Source: Humulus lupulus (taxonomy: Eukaryota; Streptophyta; Magnoliopsida; Rosales; Cannabaceae). Taken from it: a DNA stretch of 64,000 bases. A program made the translations under genes and the position numbers. The notes under the pieces are model-generated. The model saw nothing but the letters and a program-made list of their open reading frames with translations, searched no databases and had not been told where the DNA came from. Of the stretch, positions 1 to 12,159 are shown piece by piece (the stretch's first letter is position 1; every line of letters starts with the position of its first letter). Location of the stretch: contig NC_084795.1 in assembly GCF_963169125.1 (NCBI RefSeq), positions 195,398,214-195,462,213 on the forward strand, read 5' to 3'.

Positions 1-367
1 TATATGCTCTCCCTCTCACTATTCAGGAAAAAGATTCAAAGGTCAAAAGTCCCTTCCTTGAGCTATTTCATGCATATTTATAGGCTCAAGGGGGGTTACA
101 TGGGCCAATGGGCCTTAACTACCCTTAATATTCGTGTATCAAGGCAATAAAGAGGAAATAATCAACGTAGTTATTACAAGATTACAATCTTAGAAGGAAA
201 TAAACTGAATCATACGACCATCCTGGTCGTATCTAATAGCCAGGCTTGACGAAGCAATGTATAGCTGGTCGATAATCAAACAGCACCGCCTTATTTTGAC
301 TCTACCACGTGTCAACAACGTGTGAGAAATCCTTGCCACGTCATCTGCAGTCGTTTTTGGGTAAACA
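1..367 (-). mobile_element. LTR remnant of a Tat-type Ty3/gypsy element, cut by the window edge
   Basis: Read on the minus strand from 367, this matches the start of the T2 LTR (27246 onward). Shared features are a TGTTTA-type start, a 'gatgacgtggcaag'-like block near 330-350, a 'cgaccaggatggtcg'-like palindrome near 215-235, and the 'aataggctcaagggggg' block near 75-100 that in T2 surrounds the TATA box. A purine-rich stretch (complement of 369-385) follows as a polypurine tract would, so this is probably the 3' LTR of a minus-strand element. It is clearly more diverged than the two T2 LTRs are from each other. The other LTR lies outside the window or is lost. Confidence 0.7.
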
Positions 368-395
368 TGGGGCAAGGCCCCCTCTGCTAAAGAGT

Positions 396-565
396 AGTTT
401 TGCCACTAGGCTTACCCCACAATTTTCTAGGTTATGACACACAATATTAGTCCAAGTCTCCATCAACACCATTCTAGACATCCCACCTTGCAAAGATGCT
501 TGCAAGCTTGAGCTATGGAGCATAGTGCAAGGAGCAAATTGTGGGGTAAGCCTAGTGGTGAAACT
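396..565. repeat. Small foldback element with 30-bp inverted ends
   Basis: 396-425 and 536-565 are inverted copies of one 30-bp sequence with 28 matches. The core is 'actaggcttaccccacaatt'. About 110 bp separates the arms. No clear target duplication is seen, and the left arm lies close to the remnant internal end of the LTR element. It may be a MITE or a solo foldback of a larger element. Nothing in it looks coding. Confidence 0.55.
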
Positions 566-1039
566 CATACATGTTGTAGATTGCTACCTGAAGGACACCT
601 TAACCAACACGAGCATTACAGAACCAACTCGATCATCAAGCATCAAATTCTATTTGTCATGCATCCCACTTCCTACACGTTGACCACATCCGTCGCCTCA
701 TGTTGTGACATCGTCCACACTTGCAACAAACAAAGAGAAAGGGTGAACAAGATAGGGCCTTAGAAAGAGAAAAGGCGAACAAGAGAGAAAAGGAGAGTGA
801 AGGAGAGAGAGAGAGAGAGAGAGAGAAAGTTACCGTTAATTTTTATCGTGCTGCCTTCTAGCCTCTCTTCATTGTCTACATTGTGCTGAGAGGGTGAGAG
901 AATAAGAGAGAAATGAGAGGGTGAGTGAGCCAGGTTTAAGGGGGGGGGGGGGGGGGGGGAACTCTTTTGGGAAGTGAGAAAGAGATAGAGAGTGTTAGGG
1001 TTAGGGTTAGTGTTAGTGGGTAGGGCAAGTTGGGTCTTT
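566..1039. repeat. Simple-sequence-rich spacer
   Basis: This stretch holds a (GA)n microsatellite at about 802-827, a run of 20 G at 940-959, a short telomere-like TTAGGG series at 995-1010, and purine-rich sequence between them. No gene is visible. The G run is long enough that its true length may differ from the assembly. Confidence 0.7.
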
Positions 1040-1255
1040 TTTTATATATAAGTTTGGGCTTTAGTGATAATTAGTAACCGTCACCAAAACCCATTTTTAT
1101 TGGCATCAACTTTTAATTGACTTTAATCCTAAAAAAGCGAAGACTTTTGGCAGCAAAGATTAATTGATGCCTTTAGTCCTCGCCTATAAAAAGTGTTAGT
1201 CAACAGTGTTGACTGATGCCATTGGGTGACGCAAAATGTGTTTTTTGGTATAGTG
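1040..1255. mobile_element. Possible terminal part of a CACTA element
   Basis: Read on the minus strand from 1255, the sequence begins CACTATACCAAAAAACAC, which resembles the CACTA-type inverted end. It is followed by repeated 'ggcatcaa/gatgcc' and 'tttggca' motifs like the subterminal repeats of such elements. No matching opposite end or transposase was found nearby, so this is at most a fragment. Confidence 0.35.
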
Positions 1256-1915
1256 TTGCTCACATCTTTACTTCCCTACCTACCCATCTTCACTCAGTTG
1301 TCCCTAAGCCACTCCTAGTAGCTCGAAGGAGGTAGCTCACGAGGTGTTTTTTAAAGCACTTCATAGTTCGTGGGGATTGCGGGCTCACACATCAAGTTGT
1401 GTAACGTTCTACTTCATGCATGGACTATTGATCACAACATAGTAAGAATACTTACAAAAGCTTCATCACTATAACTCGAAGACCACGAGAAACTTCATGT
1501 CCACGAGAAAATACATATCCAATGGAAATTGAACCTCCATGGGAAGTTTTAGATTCGCCAAAGGTTAACTATCAGCAAGATACTTCAAGTGACATCCATG
1601 CATCCTCCTTCATAGTTTTATGCATGTATTGTAGCATTCTTCTTCATTAGATCAAGATTGAAAAAGTATAAAACTTTCAAACACCTTACAAGATCAACAT
1701 GTCCTTGTGTACAAACCTTTTAGGACCCCTTCATAGTCTTAAAATCTAGGGCAATTATTGTGTGGTATAAAGATTTGATAAGTAATTAATAGGACATGTT
1801 CACCTATCACAACACAATTAGTTTGTGAGATCGATAAGCATTTGCCTAGTAGAATAATTTTTGACTAAGTATGTGTAGTGACCAAGCAGCTGTAAGGTGG
1901 GTAAGTGATGAGTGC
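1256..1915. other. Stretch with no recognised feature
   Basis: I see no long reading frame, inverted repeat or LTR signature here. Composition is moderate, unlike the AT-rich filler further right. It could be old repeat or former genic sequence. Confidence 0.5.
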
Positions 1916-3190
1916 GTATTTTATACACTCATTTACATTCTCTTACTCTTGTTTCAGTTTGTTTTCCTAAAGATTTTGGTTGGATTTGTTGTGTTTCCTT
2001 TGGGTGTATAAGAATGGATTAAATGGATGTTTGATGGGTCGTTTTGGACACTGAAGTCAGTGAAGGATGTGTTGCGTCGCTTCTCGTGGAGCGACAAATA
2101 GCCAAACGACGAAAAAAAACTAAAGTTGGGAATAGTTCCAGGCGATGCATCACCTAGTAAAGGGTGTTACATCGCTTGGTAAGGTGAGATACATCACTTG
2201 TTGTGGCACAAAAATAGAAAAAATTGTGTTTTCACAAGTTTTTGACCCAAATTCTAATTAAAGTTGGTCACAGAGAGTTCAAAAGATTGGGGCATGAACA
2301 AGACATATATATACAGGAAGAGAAACACAATTGGAAAGGGTAGAAGCACATTAGAAGCATCTAGCGAGCAAGATTCAAGAGTTTTTCAACATTATTCTTC
2401 ATATTTTCTCTTAATATTGTTTTTCTTAGATATTGAACAATATTTTGAGTTTATGGACCACATGATGTGTGGCTAGTTTTCTTATTTGTTAGGGTATCTT
2501 TTATAGTGATTCTTAATTTTATGATTTAATGCAAAGTTTATTTTAGACCAATACTACTCTTGTGTTCTACTTTGATTCATTGATGCTATATTCATGACTT
2601 ATATTGTGATACATTTTATGATTGTAAGTAGGGTTTTATTTAGATTGTGAGAATTATTACTCGAGAGGGGAATATTTAAACAATCTAGCGGCAGGTAGAA
2701 CAACTTAGGTTGTGTGAGATCGAGATATAAGCGTGTACCTAAGTAGCCGAAATAGTTCTAGATTGTGAAATTGAGAGGTGGAATATTTAGAAGTTTTTCC
2801 AGAGTTGAACTTAATGAAGGTAGGGATAAATGGTCATATAAAGATATAGGTTAGTTATCACTTACACATTTTTTATGCGGCACTCGAGAGAGGGTATAGA
2901 GACAAAACAACGCTCTAGGTTCATAAGAATATTGGATTGAGCTAGACACATTAATGAATGAGATTAGAATTATCGAAAAGTAAATTCGAAACCCTAACAA
3001 TTGTCATTAGCTTGAGTTTTTCCATTTAATTATTTATTTTTTGAAATTAATCTTTCTTAAAAAAATTCATAAATCTTTCCAAATTCACTCTTAGATAAAA
3101 TTAGGATTTAGTAATCATTATACTTAATTTGTAAAAATAATTTTAATCTTACGATATAGGTCTTTTGACCACTTTATTACGTATTCTATT
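1916..3190 (+). mobile_element. Possible degenerate LTR-like sequence
   Basis: It starts TGATGAGTGCG. A plant-type TATA (tatatata near 2304) is followed by 'aagagaaacac', and then a long T-rich non-coding tract, as in a long LTR. No second copy, primer site or pol coding sequence is present in the window, so the call and both edges are tentative. The short frame at 2264-2476 shows no recognisable domain and is not annotated. Confidence 0.25.
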
Positions 3191-3469
3191 TGTGCCAAAT
3201 CATTATAATTTTTACATTTAATTTCTATTATGAAATCCCATATTAATGTTTTTTTTTTCTTTTACATGGATTTTCTCATTGAAATTTTTTCACCTATGAT
3301 GAAGATTGATTGTAAACAAATTTATTTTTTATTTTCATAAATGGGGTGTCCACGTTAGATTATTATTACAAATTTTTCTCTTTTAAAAAAAAAAATTCAC
3401 TAGTTTATATAGGTTAAATATCTCATAATATTAGTGCAGTCTTATATTATTATTAATGAACTTTTTTTC
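3191..3469. other. AT-rich filler
   Basis: Very AT-rich sequence with poly-A and poly-T runs. Nothing else is recognised. Confidence 0.5.
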
Positions 3470-5870
3470 CATAAGGTCAAATATATATTTATATAAAAAA
3501 TGTGTAGATAATAGAAATTATTAGTTTTAATAGGCTTTTTTTTAAGATTAACGGAATATTTTAAATATTTAACAATATATACATTTAAAACTAATTGAAA
3601 ATAGTTATTTATTAATTATATTAATATAAAATCAAATATTATAAAATATCATTCTTATAATAATATTTAATAATTATATTAATATAAATTGATAATAATA
3701 TATAATCCTAATATTTTACTAATTATATTAATATGAATTCAAATATTATAAAATATTATTATAATAATATTTTATACAAAACTAGATATTTAATAGGGAA
3801 AGATGTACAATAATAATACTATTATTTCCAATTACATTTTTAAACTTATATCATACTACAATTACATTAATATTATAGTATATAGTTTTATTTGGATTGT
3901 GTTTAATTATGGTAAGATAATGGTGATTTTGATTTTTTCCACCATTATAATGGTTTTTTTTTAAAATGATTGAATAGGTAAGTTGACAAGACATACTTAG
4001 GTATTCGGTATAGACATTAAGCAACCCATTTCAAAAAAACTTTCAAACTTCTCGCATTCATTAAAAAAAATAAAAAAACAATCCATTTCTATTGAAATAA
4101 AACATTTATTTTTTTGTTTTGTCCATTTCGATTGGTTTTTTATATGTTTTAAATTCTTTTTTTTTTCAAATACACTTTTATTTATATTTATTTATAAGCC
4201 TTTTATTGAGTGTGTATAAACAAATCTATTGAATATGTATAAATTATGAAGATTAGTAGTTCATAAAAGTACATTTAACTCCAACCAAATACATTAAAAC
4301 TAGTTCGTTTATTTCAGTGATTATTTAATTCTAATGATTTAAACTATGCGGAATAAGTTTATTTATTTAGCACAATTTAATAAAATAAACTAAATCATTT
4401 ACTTTCTTGCATTTTTAAATTTTGTTATATATATTGTTCTGATTAATTCATCATGTTTATTTTAATTGTAAATAAAATAAATATATAAGCAAGTTTAATT
4501 TAGACATCAAATTTAACCAATTAGTTTATTTTGTAGTGTTATTTGTGCATCAAACTAATTAGTTATAAATTAAATAAAACCAATTAGTTTATAATATGAT
4601 TTTATTGTTCAATTAAACAAGTAAACAAACTATATTGTTTAATGTAAGTTTTAGTCACTAAAATAAACTTTTATGTTTACCTAAGATGCGCTCACACTTA
4701 ATTTTAGTTTTTTAACAACCAAAATATTCATTTTATTCATTATGTATAACCTAACCAATTCGTTTATTTCAGTATGTTAAATTTTAAAAATTGCTCATAA
4801 AGTTTTTTTTTTAATGGGTTTGGTTGTCACATTGCATTCCAAAATTATAAACAAAAAGGTTTTAAACTAAAAAAGTATTTTTTTAATAAACGATTTTGTT
4901 TATTTCTTAATAACATTAAGTTTAGAGTTTTTGTTTATGAACATTAAATCTATATTTTTATTTGAGAAGATTTGTACATACTTACAATCATAATCATATA
5001 TACTACATATTTTATATTTTTAATTCTATTTAATTTTGTGATAGTAGTTGTATTGGTTTATTTCTTTTTGTTTTTTTTTATTATTACATAACATATAGTT
5101 ATATAAGGTAAATGGCTGAAATAACTAAAAGGAAAGTTTTATTTGTATGCAATTAATATAATACTAATATTTTTTATTTTGAGGTATGCTTTGTATTATT
5201 ATTATTATTATTATTATAAGAATATATGGTATTATTTATGTTTATCATTTTATAATCTAGTACTCTAATAAAAAAAAACTCATATTTAATACTTATATTA
5301 ATATAAATTTAAATATTATAAAATATCATTATAACAATAATATATAATACATAATCTTATTTTTATTAAAAAAAATTATCATTTATGTTTAAAAATGAAA
5401 CATGTTATTTTTTTATTTGATCTAACTTATTATATAAATATATATATTCATATTGAATAACAATAAATATTATATAATATAGGTGTTGTGTCTATATGAA
5501 TAGTATGACGGTATAACTACTTACCAAATTAGAATAGCATTTATTTTTTATCAAGAATAAACAAGCTTATTCTCCAATAATTAAGATGTAATTTGAATAA
5601 TAGCATGAATATTTTGTACTTTAAATAGAGTAGTTTGTTATCTAAAAAATTATCATATTATATATATATATATATTTTTTAAAATATCCATAAACAATGT
5701 TTTGGTTTAATTTTTCTTTTAATATGTTTATGTCATTCTTTTATATATTATCTTGTTTATTTATTAAAAATGTATTTGACAATCATACAAATTTAATAAA
5801 AATAATTAATAAATTCAATAAATAAAACTAAACATATGTGCATTGTACGTTGCTTTTATCTAGTATATAT
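3470..5870 (-). repeat. Left arm of a head-to-head pair of AT-rich repeats
   Basis: Read leftward from 5870, the sequence (ctagataaaagcaacgtaca..., then 'tttagttttatttattgaat') matches 59665-59810 over about 140 bp. It is a relative of the copy that starts at 5871 and continues after T1 at 18447. At the far end, 3475-3530 ('tttatataaaaaatgtgtag') matches the reverse complement of about 19255-19310, so both arms share inner and outer ends. Between these the arm is AT-rich, with an (ATT)n microsatellite near 5190-5216 and no coding sequence. The class is unknown; the 'tatatactaggt' terminus would suit a Helitron-like element. Confidence 0.45.
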
Positions 5871-5896
5871 ATACTAGGTAGAAGCAACATGCAAGG
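5871..5896 (+). repeat. Terminus of the right head-to-head repeat copy, cut by T1
   Basis: 'tactaggtagaagcaaca' followed by 'tgcaagg' matches the terminus at 59665 ('taggtataaacaacgtgcaa'). The copy resumes at 18447 with 'gaatgcatgtttacttag'. T1 therefore inserted about 22 bp inside the repeat. Confidence 0.6.
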
Positions 5897-6717
5897 TGTT
5901 GACGTCGTTTTTCGTCAACTTAAAATGTAGAGCACGTAAACAGTAAAACCTATGGCAAGAATAACACAATAAAACAATGAGAGTTTTTTACGTGGTTCAG
6001 CAGTTAACTCTGCCTAGTCCACGAGTCTTTTTTATTAGGACTTAGGAAATTTCTAGAAATTCTTCAGGGATGAATTCTCTAGAGATCCTCCCAAGATCAC
6101 AAAATTTCGGTCATTTACAAAGATACATGACATCTCTATTTATAGAGGAGATCTTAAAATACAATCCCACACGTTTCGGGAAGTTATTCTGTATATTATT
6201 AAATTTAATTACTTTAAAGTTTGTAACTCCTATATACAAGGAAATGCCCCTTGAAGAGCAGGGGGCGTATAACCGACTAGTTAATATCCCTTTATTGTAG
6301 GGAAGTTACAACAATAAATATCTCTTGAATGCATGGACTGCGTCTCCTCAGGTGACTCACTAAGCCGTTCGAGATCAGCAATCAACATCATGCCAGTCTA
6401 GGTCTCTGAGTAAAATACAAGTTATTTCCCAAAGACCAGCTCGGAGTGGGTAAATACCATCGAGGCTGCCTTATTCCGAGCTCACACCCATGCCGAGCTC
6501 GGGCCACTTGATCCGAGGCTACTCGACAATGGATATACTTCGATGTTCTGTTTTTCGAGCTTACAAGGACTTCGAGGCTACCTATCTTCGAGATTGCCAC
6601 CTGCTTTGAGGATTTGGCGTCTAGATTATGAACATGTATTTTAGCTATCGCGAGCTCACACCTGACGAATCCAGCTTTCGAGGTCACAACCTCAAGTCTT
6701 GAAATCTGGGTGTAACA
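5897..6717 (-). repeat. T1 3' LTR
   Basis: 821 bp, the same length as its partner at 17626-18446. On the minus strand it runs TGTTACACCC...GTCAACA. It contains the conserved 'ctctatttatagaggaga' block whose complement holds the TATA box. Confidence 0.93.
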
Positions 6718-6730
6718 TTTTGCCCCCTCA
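6718..6730 (-). promoter_or_regulatory. T1 3' polypurine tract
   Basis: The minus strand reads 'gagggggcaaaa' directly before the LTR start TGTTACACC. This is the expected position and composition for the primer of plus-strand DNA synthesis. Confidence 0.8.
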
Positions 6731-7716
6731 AAAGTATTAGTTCGAATCCTATGAGAAGGAAACTTTTGAACTACTTTCTTCGGGAACCGCACCGTCTCAC
6801 ATACTCGAGTATGGACACGCGTCAGTTCGGTATTGCTCACTCAATGTACTTGAGTACCTTGGAAACCTGCCCACGATTGTTCGCCTGCCACCTTTACAGT
6901 ACCATCATGTCACTTATTCCTGGCCCTCAGATTTGATACAGAATCTGGCCAATGGCCCAGATTAATCAAACTTTACAATCTTTGAGGGTCTATAAATATA
7001 TCACCCTTCACTTTCTTCATTTTTTCTTCATCTTCAATATCTCAGAGAAAAAACAAAACAATTCTTCGCCTGGTTCTTGCATGTTCTCCAAGCCGAGAAG
7101 ACAAAACCACGCTGGCATTTTTGACTCTGTGAGATCGCACTTGCAGTCGCTTATACAATCGTCCATTTCCCTGTTTTCGCCGATTGCATTGTGTAAGTTT
7201 TTTGTTCATGGCTTCTCTGCATTATTATTTTTTTCCATGTGTGTTTATGCTTCTGTTGCATCTTGGCCACTAGAATTTTGCTGGTCCATTCACTAGTTTA
7301 ATGTACTAGGATGTGTCGGCTGATAGATATTACGTTTAGGTTCCAACATTATCGGTTCAAAACCCTTTTTATGCGCAAAAAGACCCAAATATGGTTCTTT
7401 TTTGAGTTTTTTTTTTAATTTTTGAGGACCTATCTTGCACACCAAGATATCGGGTACAAAATCTGGATTTTAAAGAATGCACGATTCTCAAAAATACCAC
7501 TTTCAAATAACCGCCACCTTTTTTCCCTGATACTTCAGGATTTTCAAAAATTAAATCCACTTTCCTCCTTTTTTCGTGAAATACACGTCATGACACTAAT
7601 CGGGTCCCCATGATCGAGCTCATTTCGTATCCAATCATTTCCGACCTTGAACCACCGAGATCGTTATTCTTGATTCCTTGCGTGCATGGCCCTCACCATT
7701 TTTTCTTTCTTGCTAG
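6731..7716 (+). promoter_or_regulatory. Promoter, leader and putative leader intron of the T1 antisense gene
   Basis: On the plus strand there is a TATAAATA at 6991-6998. It is followed about 30 bp later by pyrimidine-rich sequence (cactttcttcattttttctt), as in plant core promoters. A consensus donor GTAAGT at 7193 and an acceptor 'ttcttgctag' ending at 7716, directly before an ATG, suggest a leader intron of about 524 nt. The short frames here (6952-7296, 7369-7613) show no domain. The promoter and intron are inferred from motifs only. Confidence 0.5.
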
Positions 7717-10459
7717 ATGTCACAGAATCTGGCAAGACGGTGGGGGTCGTTGCTTGCCATCCCGTATTCGTCAAAAACTCTGAGCCCGGAGTCGTTGTTT
7801 ACCCGGAACCAGCGTCTGATTTGCGAACACGAGCTGAGGCGTGAGTAAGAGGACACTCGAGATCACTTCCAACGTCAGATATACGAGGTCGAAGAAGGGA
7901 AAAGGAAAAGACTAAGGGTCGCCCTTCATCCAGATCCTGACACCGAGCCTAGACCGATTCCCCTCAACCCTAAGCTTAGAGTGACAGTTACCTTCAAACC
8001 AGGTGATCTGCAGTTTTCACTGATGGGGGAGCCCTCTACCTCACAGCCGAGGAGGGAGTTTTTCGAGGCCGAGCATTATTGGAGCTCGATCACATCGCTG
8101 GGACAGATATCTGATATTCTGGCCCTTCACGGCTTAGGGCTGTCAGGCTCGCTTAGGTGCCGAGTTCGATTGCCCATGAGCGGAGCTGCCGTGCTCTGGG
8201 GGATGGAAACCCTGACAACAAGCTGAGGTATGCAGCTTGGAGCCAGGAGCACATGAAGGCAGGAGCTATCCTTCCCTTGAAGTCCTTCTTTAAAGGCTTC
8301 TTGGACTATGTTGGGCTGGCTCCCTTCCAACTCAATACCAACTCTTATAGGGTTTTGTCTGCCCTAAGGTCGCTTTACCACGAGCTGAAGTGGGAAGGGC
8401 CTTCGCCTGTAGAGATCTTATATCTCTTTTGTTTGAAAAGTAATCCCTCCTGAGCTCGGGGAGGAGATGGCTTCTACTATCTCTCGAGCTATCCCAAGGA
8501 GAAGAAGATGTTCGAGGATCTTCCTAATCATCCTCCTAACTTCAATAAGGCCTTCTTCTGGACAGATGGCCTAGCTTCGTCTCGATACTACTCATTCAGA
8601 CGGATTCGTAAGTATCTCAACCTCCTTATTTTCTGTGCTCGAACTTTGTTTTTAGGCTCGTACTTAGTTGAAATGCGTTTGATTTTCCAGCCAACTATCA
8701 TCGCCCTGCTCCCACTGATGAGATGAAGGAGCATAGAGAGACTTTGCTCCAACTCCCTTACGGCAGGAGATCCCTCTCTTATCTCCTGCACGAAGACAAG
8801 ATCCGAGCATGTGGGCTCTTAGGGGAAGATCAGTCTACATCAGATTGGTCCAATAAGAAATACACCCGATGGGAGCTCGTTCCTTTGCCAACCGGTAACC
8901 TCCCCCCGAGAAGAGATGCGAGGCCCCCATTTCTAGCCCGCCATAGGAGTCCACAATCGAGGAATGAGGCCAACGATAAGACCTCAAGCTCGGGCTCCGA
9001 TAAGCAAGGTACAGTAATCCTTAGCTTGAATATGTGGTCTCCCTCACTACTAAAACATAAACCCAATAGGTCAGTATTGTGTAAGGATGATAGGAACCAT
9101 TTCTATGTATGGTCTTGGGTAGATGATAAGGTTCATAGGTTTGATAGTTGGCTCGGGAAATACGACACCATGTATAGCTTGAACGAGGTGTGGGATGGAG
9201 TAACCGTTCAGTATGGAACTAATGACTATAGGGACCTTTCGAGATTGACTTCCACCTATAGGGAAGGTACTCCCCCAGTCTCCTCTGAAGATAGAGGGAT
9301 TTCTTGGTCGCCGAGCACAAGCTCGGGGGAGAGTTCCAGTTAGGTTTTTCTTTACTTGTTCTTTATTCTTTGTCTGTTAGCACCATGCTAAATCTTTATT
9401 TGTGCAGGTGCCATGGATTCCGACCTTGATGTCGTGCTCGCTAGTGGCAAAGGGGCTTAAAAAAGTAAGCGCCCGAGAGGCTCACGGAGGTCAGACTGAC
9501 CCTCCAAAGTCCTTAAGCACACTGAGAAGACTCCACCAGCTCCGACTACTGCGAGCACAGCCAAGGGCCCGACTGCCCAGGTCGACGCATCCATCTCGGC
9601 CGCTTCTTCTGTGCTTCCCTCGGTCACAGTCCACCCAGTACTCGGCCCACCCCCGAAGAAGCCCTCAACTTCCAAGTCACACATGTTGTCGATCCGAACT
9701 CATGTTGATGAGTTCGTGATTGACAATGCTACTGGGGCCCACGGAGCTGTACTCGGCTCGGATATCCTGTCTCGGGTGGGTCAGAGCCTTGGGGGTTTCG
9801 ACGCTGAGCACTGGGAGTTTTTGAATAAAGCTCGGGACTGCAATACTCTTTATGATAAGAGTATTGAGCTTACTGCCGCGGTAACTTTTCACAACTTGCT
9901 TTTAATTGTTTATGTGCCTTAGCATATGTTCTAATTCAATCTCTTTGTGTGTCAGGCTCTTGTTGTCTTAGCTCAGCTTAATTATAAGCTGACCAACGAG
10001 GTGCACTCGAGCATGTCTTTGGCCCAAGATTCGAAGAATCTTCAGCTTAAGATGGCTGATGAGCTCCAGGCTTCGAAGGCAGATGTCGAGGCTAAGACAG
10101 CCGAGCTTGAAAAAGTGAATGCTCGACTTGCGTAGCTGGAGAAGGTCAATGCCAAGCTTGAGGAGGAGAAGGCCGCCACTTTCGAGATAATCGAGAATGA
10201 AAAGGCTCGTCTCCTTACCGAGTTTAAAGAGAATAAGGACAAGGCGGTTGATCTAGCCATGTATAGGATCTGGGCCAGCAACGCTGACCTCGACACCAGC
10301 TTCCTGGGCTCTTTCGAGGCAGGATTTGTGGCCAAATGGCAGGCTCGACTTGTAGCGGAGGAGGCAGGTCGGGAGGCTCAGAAGGGTAGTCATGTTATTC
10401 GTCATGGAGAGTCTAGTGCTGCTGATGCTGAGAAGGGTAAGGAGACTGCTCCTTCATAA
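7717..10459 (+). pseudogene. T1 antisense gene (Tat aORF), 'putative gypsy-type transposon' domain protein
   Basis: This gene lies between integrase and the 3' LTR on the strand opposite to pol. Exons inferred from splice motifs and phase are 7717-8607, 8691-9008, 9408-9880 and 9956-10459. The introns are 8608-8690 (phase 1), 9009-9407 (less certain, since the frame stays open through most of it) and 9881-9955 (phase 0). Each splice restores one frame. The first exon contains LPLKSFFKGFLDYVGLAPFQ, resembling the plant family Pfam calls Transposase_28 (putative gypsy type transposon). The last exon is charged and coiled-coil-like (SKADVEAKTAELEKVNARL), with a YRIWASNADLDTSFLG block near its end. 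Antisense ORFs of this kind are known in Tat elements such as Grande and RIRE2; their function is unknown. Stops at 7846, 8451, 9458 and 10133, and a frameshift between about 8160 and 8226, make this copy a pseudogene. Confidence 0.75.
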
Positions 10460-11366
10460 ATTTTACCTCGGGGCTGCGTCCCTTTATTTTTGTAATTGTT
10501 TTCTTTTAATTTATGCCCATAGGGCTGGTACAATTTTTCTTTATTTTTGACTTCCTTTTAATATATATGCTTTACATTTCTCGGTTTGAAATATTTTGCA
10601 CATTTTATATTAAAGAGTCATATGCTTGTTTAATCACATAGACATAGTTTGGATTTAGGCTCGAGGTTCAGTACATTCATGCACAGTTTGCTCGAATTAT
10701 TCACTACCGATCTCGTTATTTATCAAGGTCAGATATTACTTTAACCATGCACCCGAAAGTACTTGTATGGTGTGTAATGCAAACGTATTAGTTATATCTT
10801 ACTTTTTAGTTAATTTTTCTCGTCCTCGGTGAGTTCTCCGAAGTTATGAGGTTGAAACTATTGTTTTGTAAGATAATCCAGCCTCGATCTCGGCTTAACA
10901 CGAAGTGGGTTATGCTCCAACTTACTTCCGATTAGTTCTAGCTGGTTTGTTCCAAACCTATTAAGGTCGTGTTAGGTTTGTAATCCATACACTTACATTT
11001 TAATCTAATGTGCATATTTGGTTACCTCCGAACATTTTATCTTTTTGCTAGCTTGGTTATATCCAAACTTATCTCATCGCGCGCATTTGGTTATATCCAA
11101 ACACTTGTCTCATCTCGCGCATTTGGTTATATCCAAACACTTGTATATATTTCGTATATGTTATTTTATTTTTCAAGCTGATGGTATATATACCACTAAT
11201 GCCCCCTTAATATCCTATGAATGTGACCATAGGTTATTGAATTAAGAGAGATAGCAAAAAAATATATAGCATATTAAACGAAATCAATCTTCATTTGACA
11301 AAATCAAAAAATAGAAAAAACAGTATAGATAACACAAGCATGGTTACAGACAATATCCTTCCTATA
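10460..11366. other. T1 spacer between antisense gene and integrase
   Basis: Non-coding. The 3' flank of the antisense gene contains a direct repeat of 'cgcgcatttggttatatcca' units at about 11075-11140 (two to three copies). A polypurine motif lies near the integrase end at 11197-11210. No domain is seen in the frame at 11018-11245. Confidence 0.6.
11197..11210 (-). promoter_or_regulatory. T1 internal polypurine-tract-like motif
   Basis: The minus strand reads 'ttaagggggcatta', close to the 3' polypurine tract 'gagggggcaaaa' of the same element. Equivalent motifs lie between pol and the antisense gene in T2 (36051-36064) and T3 (26501-26520). A role as a second priming site is inference. Confidence 0.45.
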
Positions 11367-12074
11367 CTATTGATAGTAAGGTCGTAGGTGCTCGCCATTC
11401 CATGCTCGCGGTACTAGACTTCCATCCAACCTCGCCAACTTGTAAACACCAGGTCGGATGACTGACTCTATCTGATAGGGTCCTTCCCAATTTGGCCCGA
11501 GCACGCCAGTTGCTGGATCCCATGTTGCCAAGAATACATGCCTCAGCACTAAATCTCCCACACCGAATTTTCGATCCCGAACTCTTTTGTTGAAGTACCT
11601 GGTAGCTCGCTGTTGGTATGCATCATTTTTTAGCTGAGCTTTGTTCCTTCTTTCTTCAATCAGGTCAAGAGTTTCTTCGAGCTGAGTGTGGTTCGAGGCT
11701 TGATCATAAGCGAGGGCTCGAATTGTGGGAATTTCGACCTCAACTGGCAACATAGCCTCGCAACCATACGCAAGAGAGAACGGGGTATGTTCTGTCGATG
11801 TTCGGGCCGTAGTCCTATATCCCCATAGGACTTGGGGAAATTCTTCGGGCCATCTTCCTTTTGCTTCTTCCAACTTTTTCTTCAATGAAATTTTTAGAGT
11901 TTTGTTCACAGCCTCGACCTGGCCATTCGCCTGAGGATGGGCCACTGACGAAGAACTCTTTATTATTCCATTTTTTTCGCAAAAGTTGGTAAACAGATCG
12001 CTGTCGAACTGGGTTCCGTTGTCGGACACAATCTTCCTTGGCATCCCATATCGACATATGATGTTTTTCACCAC
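11367..12074 (-). pseudogene. T1 integrase, catalytic core and C-terminal part
   Basis: This continues the integrase from the preceding frame. The second acidic residue is in VSDNGTQFDSD (Asp near 12023) and the Glu is in NGQVEAVNKTL (near 11915); with the first Asp upstream these form the DDE triad. The C-terminus carries the GPNWEGPYQI (GPY/F-type) block and ends HLRPYYQ with a stop at 11367. No chromodomain follows, as expected for Tat. The frame differs from the upstream part because a T7 run at 12087-12093 (A7 on the coding strand) appears one base longer than the family reading requires. Confidence 0.88.
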
Positions 12075-12159
12075 AAAGTCAAGGACTTTTTTTGGAGGTT
12101 ATGGTTGCCAAAGGTTCAGCTTCTGTCCACTTCGTGAAGTAATCTACGGTGAATACCGC

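Noticed and set aside
995..1010. Interstitial telomere
   Set aside because: The motif is TTAGGG, only two to three units, not the usual plant TTTAGGG array.
9009..9407. Open frame through the middle of the T1 antisense gene as a certain exon
   Set aside because: A donor at 9009 and an acceptor at 9407 keep the phase, but the interval is also mostly open. Splicing versus retention cannot be decided from sequence alone, so it is described as an uncertain intron.
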